From positions 317,448-338,653 of the forward strand of contig BFEA01000104.1 in NCBI GenBank assembly GCA_003427395.1: a stretch of DNA of 21,206 bases. The letters run 5' to 3'. The translations under genes and the position numbers were made by a program. Position 1 is the first letter of the stretch. Each line of letters begins with the position of its first letter. This DNA is from Chara braunii (Eukaryota; Streptophyta; Charophyceae; Charales; Characeae). The notes beneath the pieces are model-generated. The model did not search any database, was not told the origin of the DNA, and worked only from the letters and a program-made list of their open reading frames with translations. This document shows, one piece after another, positions 9,366 to 17,000 of this stretch.

Positions 9366-9725
9366 AATTTGACTATTTAATTTTGGGAAAGTTTTCCGTT
9401 GAAGCCCGTGTCCACTTTTCCACGCGTGGCAATCCTGTAGGTTGTTGAGCGTTGCACTATACCCCCAACAAATTTCGAATTTGAAAACCCTGCCGCGCAC
9501 GCGCTCCTACACTGCACCTCACCCCGAGCGGTCCCTAGATTCTCAAACAGCACACCGTAGGCGGACATTTTGAAGGTCGGGTGCTGGCCTACTAGATCGA
9601 AAACACGCTAGTAGATCTCCGCAGAAGGGGGAGCCAGGGTGTTTTTCTTTCAAATGCGGTCTCTAGTGTGCATGGAACCAGGAGGCGGAGTAGTGTAAAT
9701 TAATCACGATTTCTCGTTTAGGACG
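9366..9725. other. Unassigned DNA, no gene seen
   Basis: A 63-codon minus frame (9568-9377) has no motif. A short inverted pair (AAAACAC near 9600 and GTGTTTTT near 9640) flanks CTAGTAGATC words. Confidence 0.5.
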
Positions 9726-9948
9726 TACTTGAAACTCAAAAGTTCTCAAGTGGTGTGGAACGAGGCTCTAACACTATGGTCTTTTCACTTCTCTTGGAAG
9801 ATAGAAGAAGCAACCTAGTCCTTTTGGATTTATGAAGGATTTTCGGAGTAATCAGCAGTGTCGCATATGTTTTTAAGCTCAATTTAAGTATACAAGGAAC
9901 ATAAGGAGAGTCAGAGCCTCGTTCCACGCCACTTGAGTTCAAGTGTAA
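9726..9948. mobile_element. MITE with 23-bp terminal inverted repeats
   Basis: The segments 9747-9769 and 9913-9935 are inverted copies with a single mismatch; the core is GTGGAACGAGGCTCT and its complement. Outside them the ends continue as TACTTGAAACTC on the left and GAGTTCAAGTGTA on the right, also inverted copies. The flanks share ACG, so a 3-bp target duplication is possible but not convincing. The interior has no transposase. The minus frame at 9969-9736 is only a translation of the repeat. Confidence 0.75.
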
Positions 9949-10021
9949 CGTGAAAACTCGTCGTTTCACACCACCCTAGAAAAATGCTTTTTCGTTTTCA
10001 CATTTTGCATCACAAGTGACC

Positions 10022-10102
10022 GCTCTTGAAACTCAAGTGCAGCCCAAGCAAAATCGCACTTGAGTTCAAGTCACCTCGTGGAGGTGCCTTGAGTTCAAGA
10101 GC
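10022..10102. repeat. Small inverted repeat of CTTGAACTCAAG type
   Basis: GCTCTTGAAACTCAAG at 10022-10037 is complemented by CTTGAGTTCAAGAGC at 10088-10102. A further inverted copy, GCACTTGAGTTCAAG, lies at 10056-10070. These share their core with the ends of the 9726-9948 element, so they look like a stripped or nested relative. Confidence 0.7.
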
Positions 10103-10109
10103 TACCCTT

Positions 10110-10784
10110 GGGTTTCAACCGCGGATGCAGTTTTTTATTTTTTTATTTTTTTATTTTTTTTACGTCGTGCCTTCCTGGTTCACGGCCTGTCCTTTTTGCC
10201 GTTCAGCCGACTACAGGCGGCGGTACCGGGTGCCAATAGTGGAACCGTGGGTGGTGGTGGCTGCGGATTCTGGTGGGCCATTGGGGCACACACGCGCGGT
10301 GACTGTTGAAGCGCGCGGTGCACCGTCATCGGGGTGGGGGGTTTCAACTCGATCATGTGCTGCTGATGCACGTAGCCGTTGGGATGGATTGTTCTGGGTG
10401 AGGGATGTTCTACCGTGGCAACTCCACATGGCAGTACAAGACAAGCATGGTTGCTGCACATAGCTGCACCGGGGTTCACACATGCTTCTGCAAACCTCCA
10501 TTGTCGTTTCCTGTCGTCTGAGCTGTGCTGCGACGTGCATGGCGGACCATGCAAGGAAGGTGTCGCTGCTTTGTATCCTCCTCCTATTGCTACTGCTGCT
10601 CATACTGAATCTGTGGTCTTCGAGGCGTACAAGGGTTGTGCCCCGCAAGCGGAAGACGACGAAATGAGCATGCATCCGATGTGTAAAGGAGGGATGGGTA
10701 ACGGCGAACGGGCGGGCACGTTCACGTACGAGGTTAGGGGGGTGGCGGTGGGTGGTGTTTTCCATCAGATACACCCGTTACGAG
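10110..10784. other. GC-rich block with overlapping open frames, no supported gene
   Basis: Frames of 145 and 184 codons on plus (10026-10463, 10379-10933) and of 124 and 187 codons on minus (10554-10180, 10774-10211) overlap. None has a domain, signal peptide or homopolymer-free body I recognise, and the long plus frame runs into a retroelement tail at 10785. GC-rich composition explains the openness. A real exon cannot be excluded. Confidence 0.45.
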
Positions 10785-10880
10785 TCATGAGGGATGTTGA
10801 GCCCGGTTCCCAGCACTTGCTGTCTTATAATCCCAACTATGTATCTAAACGGGATGCTGGACCCGTGTTTTTTCCTTTTT
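10785..10880 (+). mobile_element. Retroelement tail fragment (tail copy 2)
   Basis: The stretch begins GAGGGATGTTGAG and carries the shared hairpin in weakened form: GTTGAG (10796-10801), loop CCCGGTT, CCCAGC (10809-10814), four Watson-Crick pairs plus one wobble. A second partial copy (GGGATGCTGGACCCG) follows near 10850-10864 and then a T-rich run. Unlike the other copies there is no poly(A) downstream, so the 3' end is lost or rearranged. Confidence 0.6.
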
Positions 10881-11236
10881 GTTTTTTCTTTTTCTCCTTT
10901 CTTATAGCTTTGTTTTCATATACTGTAGAATAATAATCAAGGTCGGGGACCTCACTATTCAATTTGGAATGCTGAGAGCTAACTCAACTTAACTTGAAGT
11001 CTAATCCTACTAGAGTTGAGTCTCTTCTCGACTTTTGTAGTCATAATCTGACTGGACTGACCGTCACAGTGTTAGACCTATTGGAACGGTGTGGCATGAG
11101 GCAGCCCACTAGTCCAAATGAGAGATACCACTGCCCGGTGGATGCATCACGTATTGCTTTCCCTATAACTTGGCCTATTGAGGCCCGAGAATGGTAACCG
11201 AGAACTCAGGTTGCTGCAATGGCGGATGGCAAAAGT
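10881..11236. other. Unassigned DNA, no gene seen
   Basis: A 67-codon frame (10994-11197) has no recognisable feature. The stretch ends at the U2 insertion site. Confidence 0.5.
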
Positions 11237-11357
11237 TTGGTAAATTGTACCTTTCTCGGCCTTCTGGCTAAGATCAAGTGCAGTGCATCTGTTCTGATCA
11301 GTTCAATATCTGATCCGCGGTCCATCGGACCACACGATATTAAAATTGGTAAATTGT
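11237..11357 (+). pseudogene. U2: U2 snRNA retropseudogene with target duplication
   Basis: U2 is the spliceosomal snRNA that pairs with the intron branch site. The copy spans 11247-11345: TACCTTTCTCGG start, GGCTAAGATCAAGTG, GTTCTGATCAG, AATATCTGATC, a GGTCC-ATC-GGACC stem and CACACGATATTAAA. The last block and the TACC start are plant-type. It stops just before where the U-rich Sm site should be, so about half of U2 is missing. The invariant GTAGTA branch-site segment is changed to GCAGTGCA. An exact 12-mer, TTGGTAAATTGT, flanks it (11237-11248, 11346-11357), so it arrived by LINE-mediated retrotransposition. It should not make a functional U2. Confidence 0.92.
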
Positions 11358-11530
11358 TGAAGGTCGTCCGCATTCGCCGCCTCGAGGACCGATGACAGAC
11401 ATCCATATATAAAAATAACAAAATATATATATGATCTCCGAAAACGAGAATGCCACCACGTGATAAATTGAAAAGGCCCATCCAGCCGTGGGTTTGAGTC
11501 CCACGGATGACGCCCCCTACCCCCCCCCCT
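11358..11530 (+). repeat. Dispersed repeat with a tRNA-like T arm
   Basis: The block CGCCGCCTCGAGG, then ATCCATATATAAA, ATGATCTC.GAAAACGAGAA.GCCA and AAATTGAAAA matches decayed copies at 13870-14225. Near its end CCGTGGG (11486-11492), loop TTTGAGT and CCCACGG (11500-11506) form a perfect T-arm-like hairpin. GGTTTGAGTCC (11491-11501) matches the pol III B box at 10 of 11 positions. No A box or cloverleaf precedes it. A tRNA-related SINE is plausible; a tRNA gene is not. Confidence 0.6.
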
Positions 11531-11722
11531 CGAAAAAAGGCTAATCTTCATACCAAAATCCAGAAACTTCAATGGTCGATGGCTAGAATTGTTAAGTGCG
11601 AGGGGCCGCGCGAGAGTGCGCTAACGCAGCGGCGATAGCGGCGCCCAGTCGTCGTTAGTCGCGGGTGAGGAGGTGCTGCATTTGAGCCTTGGGTTTCTAT
11701 CTTTCCCACGTGGCGCCTACCC
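11531..11722. other. Unassigned DNA, no gene seen
   Basis: Begins with an A-run and a GGCTAGAATTG word, then a GC-rich stretch (11600-11680). No gene or clear repeat was seen. Confidence 0.5.
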
Positions 11723-11831
11723 TGCCAGGCACCATAGCTATGTGAGAGCTATGGGGACAGTGCCCTGGCGTAGCCTAGCCCTTGAGTGGGTAGGGAGTGC
11801 CTCTGCACTCTTACGCCATGGCATCCTGGCA
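11723..11831. other. Compact foldable domain, possible structured RNA
   Basis: Outer arms TGCCAGG (11723-11729) and CCTGGCA (11825-11831) enclose two modules. Module A is the hairpin CCATAGCT (11732-11739), 7-nt loop, AGCTATGG (11747-11754). Module B is a three-way junction: TGGCGTA (11766-11772) with TACGCCA (11812-11818), CCTAgCCC (11774-11781) with GGGTAGG (11788-11794), and GAGTGC (11795-11800) with GCACTC (11805-11810). The left outer arm can alternatively pair with CCCTGGC at 11763-11769. A T6 run lies downstream at 11940-11945. I recognise no known RNA family. Confidence 0.5.
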
Positions 11832-12120
11832 GCTCCGTAACTGACCTCTACAACTCTATACCAACATATACACCTAACAGGATCTCGATACCAGAGGAGT
11901 CGTCCTCCCCTCAAGCCTTTTGCTGGATAGGGGGGCTCCTTTTTTAACATCCAAAGGTCGTGCGTCGTACTCTCAGGACACGCTACCTGCACGAATTGAG
12001 TAGAAAAGCTTGGAAGGCGGAGCGACGCAATCGGACGCAGTGGGAGCGCGTGCGGTTGTGGTGGGAGCACTTCGGCATGTCCAAGAACATTAGCAGGTCT
12101 CGGTGGACTTATCGATGTCA

Positions 12121-12370
12121 CAAGGCAGTTTGATGACTAATCATTCATTTCAAGCTCTGTTTTCTCATTTAAGTTGGTTTTCTTTGGCTAGGACAGGGCC
12201 TGTGAATGGCCACATACAAGGTTGCTTTTGTTGTTTTCTATGATTCTGCTCATTCTTCCATCTCTGATTGTTGGGGTTTTCGTCGTAAGGCAGTCTGTTG
12301 TTCATTTACGTCATGTTTTGGTTTCCACTTAAGTTGGTAGTTGACCTGGTCCTCTACGGTTTGGTTGCTC
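12121..12370. repeat. Diverged direct duplication, period about 166 bp
   Basis: AAGGCAGT.TG.TG (near 12122 and 12288) followed by TTAAGTTGGT (near 12168 and 12330) occurs twice in the same order. The copies are heavily diverged. Confidence 0.5.
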
Positions 12371-12710
12371 TTGATGTAATATTTCATCTCTCTTCTGGAA
12401 AATTGTCCATGTAGTAGATAGTTGGAACTGCCTCTGTTTCACATTTGTATCACCCACATATTATGGTAGAATCTGGGAAATTATTAGGAGGGAGGGATGA
12501 AATCGCTGTACTATTTGGAATTGCTTAGTCTTCTACGATTTGTGTAGTTGTCTGCTTTGACGTAGTTTAAAGGTTTTCGTGTTGAGGCTAGGATTTGAGG
12601 TTAGTGTTTGATGTTGTAAGCCTCCAAGAAGTAGATTTTCACTCATGGACTTCCGATATTCGTAAGCGCTGTGGTTTGTTAACAGTGGTTCCGGGTGTCA
12701 CTCACAGGTC

Positions 12711-12842
12711 GGAATGATACGAGAGACCCGGTGAAGAGCAAACTAGAGTTGTATCCACTGGGTGCGTGGTAGGAAACCCGTCTAGGCAACAAAGGCTCTT
12801 CACAGCGTGTTGGGTAGCGAGGATGAGAGGGTAACCCTAATG
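12711..12842 (+). other. Conserved 132-nt core, copy A
   Basis: Aligned without gaps to copy B (13206-13337), I count 12 differences in 132 positions, 11 of them transitions. It can fold as nested helices: GTGAAGAGC (12731-12739) with GCTCTTCAC (12795-12803), CTAGA (12743-12747) with TCTAG (12781-12785), and CCAC (12755-12758) with GTGG (12766-12769). In copy B the one change in these helices turns a G-C into a G-U pair. The strand is assumed. Function unknown. Confidence 0.55.
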
Positions 12843-13205
12843 CGTAGTTTTTCTTCCCAACGCTTAGTTATCGATATGGTTCCTTTAGTTTGTTAGTTTG
12901 TAGATGTTTGGAAGTTTGACTGTCGAAAGAGTCCTGAAGCCCTATGGGTGGCGGCGCCACCAGCGGGAGTGGGAGACTCACTATTGGCTGTGGGAATGTT
13001 CCCCCAGGCGTAAAGCGTACGTCAACTGCCATCCATAACTGCATTTGGAACTATAGTGTCGTTCATGTTTTAAACGTCGAGCTTAGGATCTGGGAGTTGT
13101 GTTTGATGTTGTAATTCTTCAGAAGTTCATAACCACCCTTAGACTCTTGATGTCCTTAAGCGTTGGGGTATGATTGTCGTGGTTTAGGGTGATCCTCTCA
13201 AGGTT

Positions 13206-13337
13206 GGGATGATATGAGAGACCCGGTGAAGAGCAAACTAGATTTGTATCCACTGAGTACGTGGTGGGAAACCCGTCTAGGCAACAAAGGTTCTTCACAG
13301 CGTGTTGAATAGTAAGGACGAGAGGGTAACCCTAATG
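13206..13337 (+). other. Conserved 132-nt core, copy B
   Basis: Same architecture as copy A: GTGAAGAGC (13226-13234) with GTTCTTCAC (13290-13298, one G-U), CTAGA (13238-13242) with TCTAG (13276-13280), and CCAC (13250-13253) with GTGG (13261-13264). It ends, as copy A does, with GAGGGTAACCCTAATG. Confidence 0.55.
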
Positions 13338-13430
13338 TTTATTTTTCGTTCCTAGCTTTTAGTCATTGAGAGTGTCCCCTTAGTTTGAGAGTTTGTAGAT
13401 TTGCACTTTTTGTAGACAATATTAATACGT

Positions 13431-13690
13431 CCAGTTTCAAATTTAGTACACACTTGGACTGAATTTCATAATTGAATTCTATCTAAGAAAATAGTTTGTC
13501 TCAGGAAGTATTTTTAGGGTTAGATTGTTAAAATCTTCGTGAATTGCCTTATGCATTTTTGAGATTTGCAGTTTATAGCTCGTAGCTTTTTGCCAATAGT
13601 GTTTCTATCTTAGAAACATGCCGGCGTTCTCCAGGGCAGTAAGGATATGATACTGTCACATAACCGTTTTATAAGTTTTTATTTTTGGAG
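13431..13690. other. A/T-rich unassigned DNA, no gene seen
   Basis: No open frame, RNA motif or repeat of note between the tandem repeat and tail copy 3. Confidence 0.5.
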
Positions 13691-13697
13691 ATTCCTT

Positions 13698-13853
13698 GAA
13701 GGGACACTGGACCCAGTTTTCAGGAGCCTAAGCTGGGTATTTGCCTCAGCAGGATTGTACCGGGTTGATATATTGGGGTGTGTTCCCGGATCCCGGTGGT
13801 CTCATTGGAATGAAATTGTTATGCTTCTCAAAAAAAAAAAAAAAAAAAAAAAA
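13698..13853 (+). mobile_element. Poly(A) retroelement tail (tail copy 3)
   Basis: Starts GAAGGGACACTGGACCC and carries the shared hairpin in decayed form: ACTGGA (13706-13711), loop CCCAGTT, TTCAGG (13719-13724), five of six pairs including one wobble. About 107 bases of body follow, with a CCGGG/CCCGG inverted pair, then a poly(A) of about 23. The body downstream of the hairpin does not resemble the other tails, so it is a different family with the same hairpin block. Confidence 0.7.
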
Positions 13854-13869
13854 TGATAAGTGCGTGAAG

Positions 13870-14225
13870 CGGGAAATCGAAAGCCTGATGGCTGAAATCC
13901 ATATATAAAATATTTATGATCTCTCGCTGAAAAGAAGAACGCCAGCAAGAAGTAACTTGAAAAAAACCATCAAAAAAAAAAAAACAAAAAAAAAAAAAAC
14001 GCCCCTCTCACAAAATCCGCAACCGTCCTGGCCATTGCCTAAGACCGCAATAAGCCAATTTCTTATCCACTTTCAAAAAACTAGCAGATCATGAAAACGT
14101 AAATTGAAAGCCCATTATCAAGCTTCACAAAAAAAAAAAAAAAAGCATCGTCATCAGCTCCGCCACCTCGAAGGCCAATGGCTAAAATCCATTTTTAAAT
14201 ATAAAGAAATTGTATCTAAATTATG
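13870..14225 (+). repeat. Short A-tailed repeats, two to three decayed copies
   Basis: Copy one (about 13880-13995) has ATGGCTGAAATCCATATATAAA, ATGATCTCTC, GAAAAG.AGAACGCCAGC and ends in A-runs. A middle stretch (about 14028-14145) has GATCATGAAAACG, AAATTGAAAGCCCAT and a poly(A). A third (about 14150-14225) has CGCCACCTCGAAGGCCAATGGCTAAAATCCAT and stops where LINE coding sequence begins. All relate to 11358-11480. Poly(A) ends suggest retroposition. Confidence 0.6.
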
Positions 14226-14226
14226 A

Positions 14227-14536
14227 AAACTGGAAGAACTGGCTGACCCATTTAGGACCTTTCACCCACAGGAGAACGGTTTCACGTAGTTCGCCCCCCC
14301 TCCAACCCCTACGTCCCCGACTTCAAAAAAAAAGTTGGACTTTTTCTTGGCCAAGGGTTCTCCGTGGGAACGCAGTATGTGGTGTGATGTTAAACCGGCC
14401 TCTATGTCCGACCACCACCCAGTACTCTTGGATATCCTTCCCAAGGACACTGTCGAAGGTCATCGCCCCCCTTTCAGGTTGAATATTAACCTCTTAAAGG
14501 ACCCGGGCATTGTAGATTGGATCAATACTCACATGA
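14227..14536 (+). pseudogene. LINE apurinic-like endonuclease, C-terminal part
   Basis: This domain nicks target DNA to prime reverse transcription. One frame reads LADPFRTFHPQENGFT, a TAG (14287-14289), a Pro-rich stretch, LDFFLAKG and then SDHHPVLLDI, the family's C-terminal catalytic SDH motif (about 14407-14436). FRLNINLLKDPGIVDWI follows, the usual passage into the linker. The N-terminal catalytic residues are missing. The frame continues directly into 15588 if the insertion is removed. Confidence 0.88.
14525..14536. repeat. Left target-site duplication of nested LINE
   Basis: ATACTCACATGA here matches ATACTCAGATGA at 15576-15587 with one mismatch. The two copies bracket the minus-strand insertion exactly. 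Confidence 0.88.
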
Positions 14537-14560
14537 ATTATTATTATTATTATTTTTTTT

Positions 14561-14700
14561 GAAAGCTCTCCCTCCGTGTTAGTGGTGTTGATAAGAGCAG
14601 ACACCACTAGCACCTTGGGAGGGGCTTCATCTATTGGTGGGGAGCATCACCTGCTGGAAAACGGGTCCAGCGTCCCTTATACAGCTTGAACACAGTTCGG
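14561..14700 (-). other. Structured 3' tail of nested LINE (tail copy 4)
   Basis: Minus-strand order: GGGACGC, hairpin H1 (GCTGGA-7 nt-TCCAGC, 14671-14653), CTCCCCACCAAT, hairpin H2 (arms 14613-14602 and 14587-14576, 12 pairs with one G-U, 14-nt loop), then A8 and TAA repeats. It aligns with tail copy 5 at 19016-19145. Probably the reverse-transcriptase recognition region. Confidence 0.75.
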
Positions 14701-15087
14701 GTTTGTGGGATGAAAGGGGAGCAACTGTGGGTAATAAAGGAAGTTGAAAGAGGGGGGAGCCTCTTCACCCCGACCCGGGTGCCAAATACCTATTGTTATG
14801 TCCTAGCTCCACCCCTCTCCCACCAATCCCAATCCCATGTCTACTCCTTTTGATCAGTTTACCCTCCCTCCCCTCCATACCAATCCATGCCTACTAATGC
14901 CTGCGGTGAGGGGGGAAAAAAATCAACAAAGTCTCCAAGGGGCCTGATTGGGCATGAGGGGTCGATCTTCGTCCAATCCCGAAAGCTTAGATGGTAGTCC
15001 CTTTCCTCGTCTCTTATCGCCCCCCCCCCCCCTCTCCTTTCCATTTCACTCTACCTTTGCAATCCATCCCCCTTCTTCCCCACCCAG

Positions 15088-15575
15088 CTAGTCCTTGCTG
15101 AAGCCTTCAATAATTTGTTTGATTTCCTGTCTAGAGTGCAAGAATGCTATCTTCTGTTTAATTTTTTCCCATTGAATGGTAATGTCTTCCTGAATTTGCT
15201 CCTTTATTGAGTTGATGAACTCCGTGCCATCACGTCGCACTCCTTCCATTTCCAAGGTGCACCGGCGCCACCGGATGTCCTTGTTGTTCATGTTGTTGTG
15301 TCAGTTGTTGGATTTGGTGATGGAGTTTCATTTCCTCTGCATGTCCTTGGGCCACGATCCTCTTGGAAAATTCGCCGGATTTTCTGGCAATAAAAGTCAG
15401 TCCATTGTTGAACCACACAATGTCATTTTGAAGTGTTTCTCTATGTGATTTCCAGTAATGCCACACATCTTGAATAAAGTTTTGGAACTCCTTTCTTACT
15501 AATAAGGAAGTATTAAGTTTGAAAAAGCCTGGCCCCTGGTCTTGGCGTTTTCTGAAGGAAAGGATGACAACACAC
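15088..15575 (-). pseudogene. LINE endonuclease-RT linker of the nested element
   Basis: The first frame (15577-15230) reads the end of the endonuclease and GPGFFKLNTSLL, the typical LINE sequence after SDHxPV, then an Ala/Glu/Gln-rich helical stretch. A frameshift between 15291 and 15230 moves it to a second frame (15291-15088) with IKEQIQEDITIQWEKIKQK, also helical, ending at TAG. Such charged helices lie between endonuclease and RT in LINE ORF2. It is non-functional. Confidence 0.82.
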
Positions 15576-15587
15576 ATACTCAGATGA
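15576..15587. repeat. Right target-site duplication of nested LINE
   Basis: ATACTCAGATGA, partner of 14525-14536. Joining host sequence across one copy gives an in-frame ...DWINTHMTKWLDAK... junction. Confidence 0.88.
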
Positions 15588-15900
15588 CTAAATGGCTAGA
15601 TGCTAAGGATTTATTTGTCGACTATGCTCAATGGGCAGATACTGGGATTGCCATTGTGAAGCAGACCTTGATCACCTTTTTCAAGGATGAAGGCAACTAA
15701 AAGAAATTGGGAAGGAAAATCCCTGGTTAAATTAGTAAGCCATGCAGAATCGGAAATGAGTATCGATCCGTTCTCAGATTTTTATTGGTCCATAATTCGA
15801 AGGAACGCACTGACACGCTTGGAATCCTCAGGAAACAAGCAGAATGGATTGAGGTTCTTAACCTCAGAGGCATTGTCGGATACGACAGAATGACGAAATT
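15588..15900 (+). pseudogene. Host LINE linker between endonuclease and RT
   Basis: Reads TKWLDAKDLFVDYAQWADTG and on to FFKDEGN, then TAA (15698-15700). A second frame (15687-15893) gives a helical stretch with DPFSDFYWSIIRRNALTRLE. A third carries AEWIEVLNLRGIVGYDRMTK, the LINE motif that precedes the RT domain (usually ..GDRMTK.FF). Two frame changes and a stop in 300 bases mark decay. Confidence 0.8.
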
Positions 15901-16139
15901 AACTTTTCGTTCTCTGCTATTCCATAAGTCGAAATCTTGATTAGGGAACTTGCTCATCCCTTCGACGTCTCAGCCCCGCTAGCAGGAGATACAGTACAGA
16001 TCTATAGCTACGCCTTTGAGTATTTTAGGGACATTGTTTCTACTTGTCGCCCCCTCGACTCTCCGTCTTTGGATTTGTCTGAGTGTTCACCTTTCTGGAA
16101 CCAGACTAGCAAGTCTATCTCACACGCCACTGCCCTATA

Positions 16140-17000
16140 ACTAGACAGACCAATGGAAGAATCAAAAATCCTAAACGCAGCTAAGGCGATGGCAAAGGGC
16201 AAGTGCCCAGGCTTGGATGGCCTGCGATAGAGTTCTTTTTCGCCACTTGGGAGGCCTTCGCTCCGTTTTTATGTGATATATAGAACCAGGCCCTCCATTC
16301 AGGCCGGTTTCCAGACGGTTTTACTCAAGGCATGATCTCCCTCATGTAAAAAAAGAAAGACAAAAGGGACGTATGCAACTGGAGACCGATTTCTGTTCTC
16401 AATGTCACCTATAAGCTATTCGTCAAAACATTGGTCTTGCGCCTGGCCAAACTCCTCCCCTCTTTGATCGGTCAGGAACAAGGTGCCTTTGTTAAAGGGC
16501 GTTCCATATTTGAAAATATAATCTCAACCATTCAGGTCTTGGAAATTATTGGGAAAGAAAAGAGGGATGTCGCAATCTTTCTCCTTGATATGGAGAAGGC
16601 TTATGACAAAGCGGGGTGGAGTTTTGTCCACACATCCCTGAAAAGGATGGGTTTTGGCCCTGGCTTTCGGACCTGGGTTAGCGCAAGCTATGAACATGCG
16701 TCATCGGTAGTAATGGTGAATGGTTGACTATCTGAAGGTTTTCAGTTAACACGCTCTAAGACAAGGGTGCCCGCTAGCCCCGCTGTTTTTTGTTCTTCAA
16801 TTATAAATCTTACTAGACAACATTAGAAACAATACGAATATCCTTGGTCTAAAACTCGCCCCTAAGTTAGAATGGAAGGGAGGGGCGATTGCGGATGACC
16901 TTACAGTGGCATTTGATAACAGCCCCTCTTCTCTACAGGAATTCAGGAAGGTAATAGATACCTATTGTGATCTATCTGAAGCGTGCATATTAAATTGGGA
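16140..17000 (+). pseudogene. LINE reverse transcriptase domain, frameshifted
   Basis: Copies element RNA into DNA at the target nick. Motifs appear in order across frames: AKGKCPGLDGL (16186-16224), then after a frameshift NWRPISVLNVTYKL, GQEQGAFVKGRSIFENI, motif A LLDMEKAYDKAGWSF with the first catalytic Asp (about 16580-16625), motif B LRQGCPLAPLFF (from 16756, another frame) and motif C IADD with the catalytic pair (16888-16899). Stops occur at 16254, 16347 and after VNG at 16727. Catalytic residues are kept but the frame is broken at least three times. Confidence 0.9.

Larger units (their letters stand above)
12500..13430. repeat. Two-copy tandem repeat, period 495 bp
   Basis: The copies are collinear: TAGGAT.TG, GTGTTTGATGTTGTAA, TAAGCG, the conserved core (separate entry), TTAGT.AT, CCTTTAGTTTG and GTTTGTAGAT. 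Identity outside the core is much lower and includes indels. The segment between cores also holds GGTGGC-G-GCGCCACC-type and GGGAATGTTCCC palindromes. No open frame persists through either copy. Confidence 0.85.
14537..15575 (-). mobile_element. Nested minus-strand LINE fragment
   Basis: A 1039-bp insertion in the host LINE. On the minus strand it starts with the end of an endonuclease domain (CVVILSF), passes into GPGFFKLNTSLLVRKEF and a helical linker, stops at 15088, then has G-rich non-coding DNA and a 3' tail with two hairpins and an A8(TAA)n end (14561-14537). The RT domain is absent, so the copy is internally deleted as well as 5'-truncated. Its linker differs from the host's, so it belongs to a different LINE family. 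A 12-bp duplication flanks it. Confidence 0.87.

Noticed and set aside
10026-10933. Overlapping long open frames on both strands in GC-rich DNA
   Set aside because: No domain or codon pattern favours any frame, frames overlap on opposite strands, and the longest plus frame runs into a retroelement tail.
11247-11345. Working U2 snRNA gene
   Set aside because: Lacks the Sm site and the 3' half, has a damaged branch-site segment and is bounded by target duplications.
11486-11510. Functional tRNA gene from the perfect T-arm hairpin
   Set aside because: No D arm, anticodon arm or A box at the required distance upstream.
12829-12842. Telomerase RNA template because of the ACCCTAA word
   Set aside because: The word is short, tandemly duplicated with its repeat, and no other telomerase RNA feature is visible.
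14537-15575. Twin-priming (5' inversion) of a single LINE
   Set aside because: The inverted part is flanked by a target duplication, ends in its own A-rich tail and carries a linker homologous to, but different from, that of the plus-strand element.
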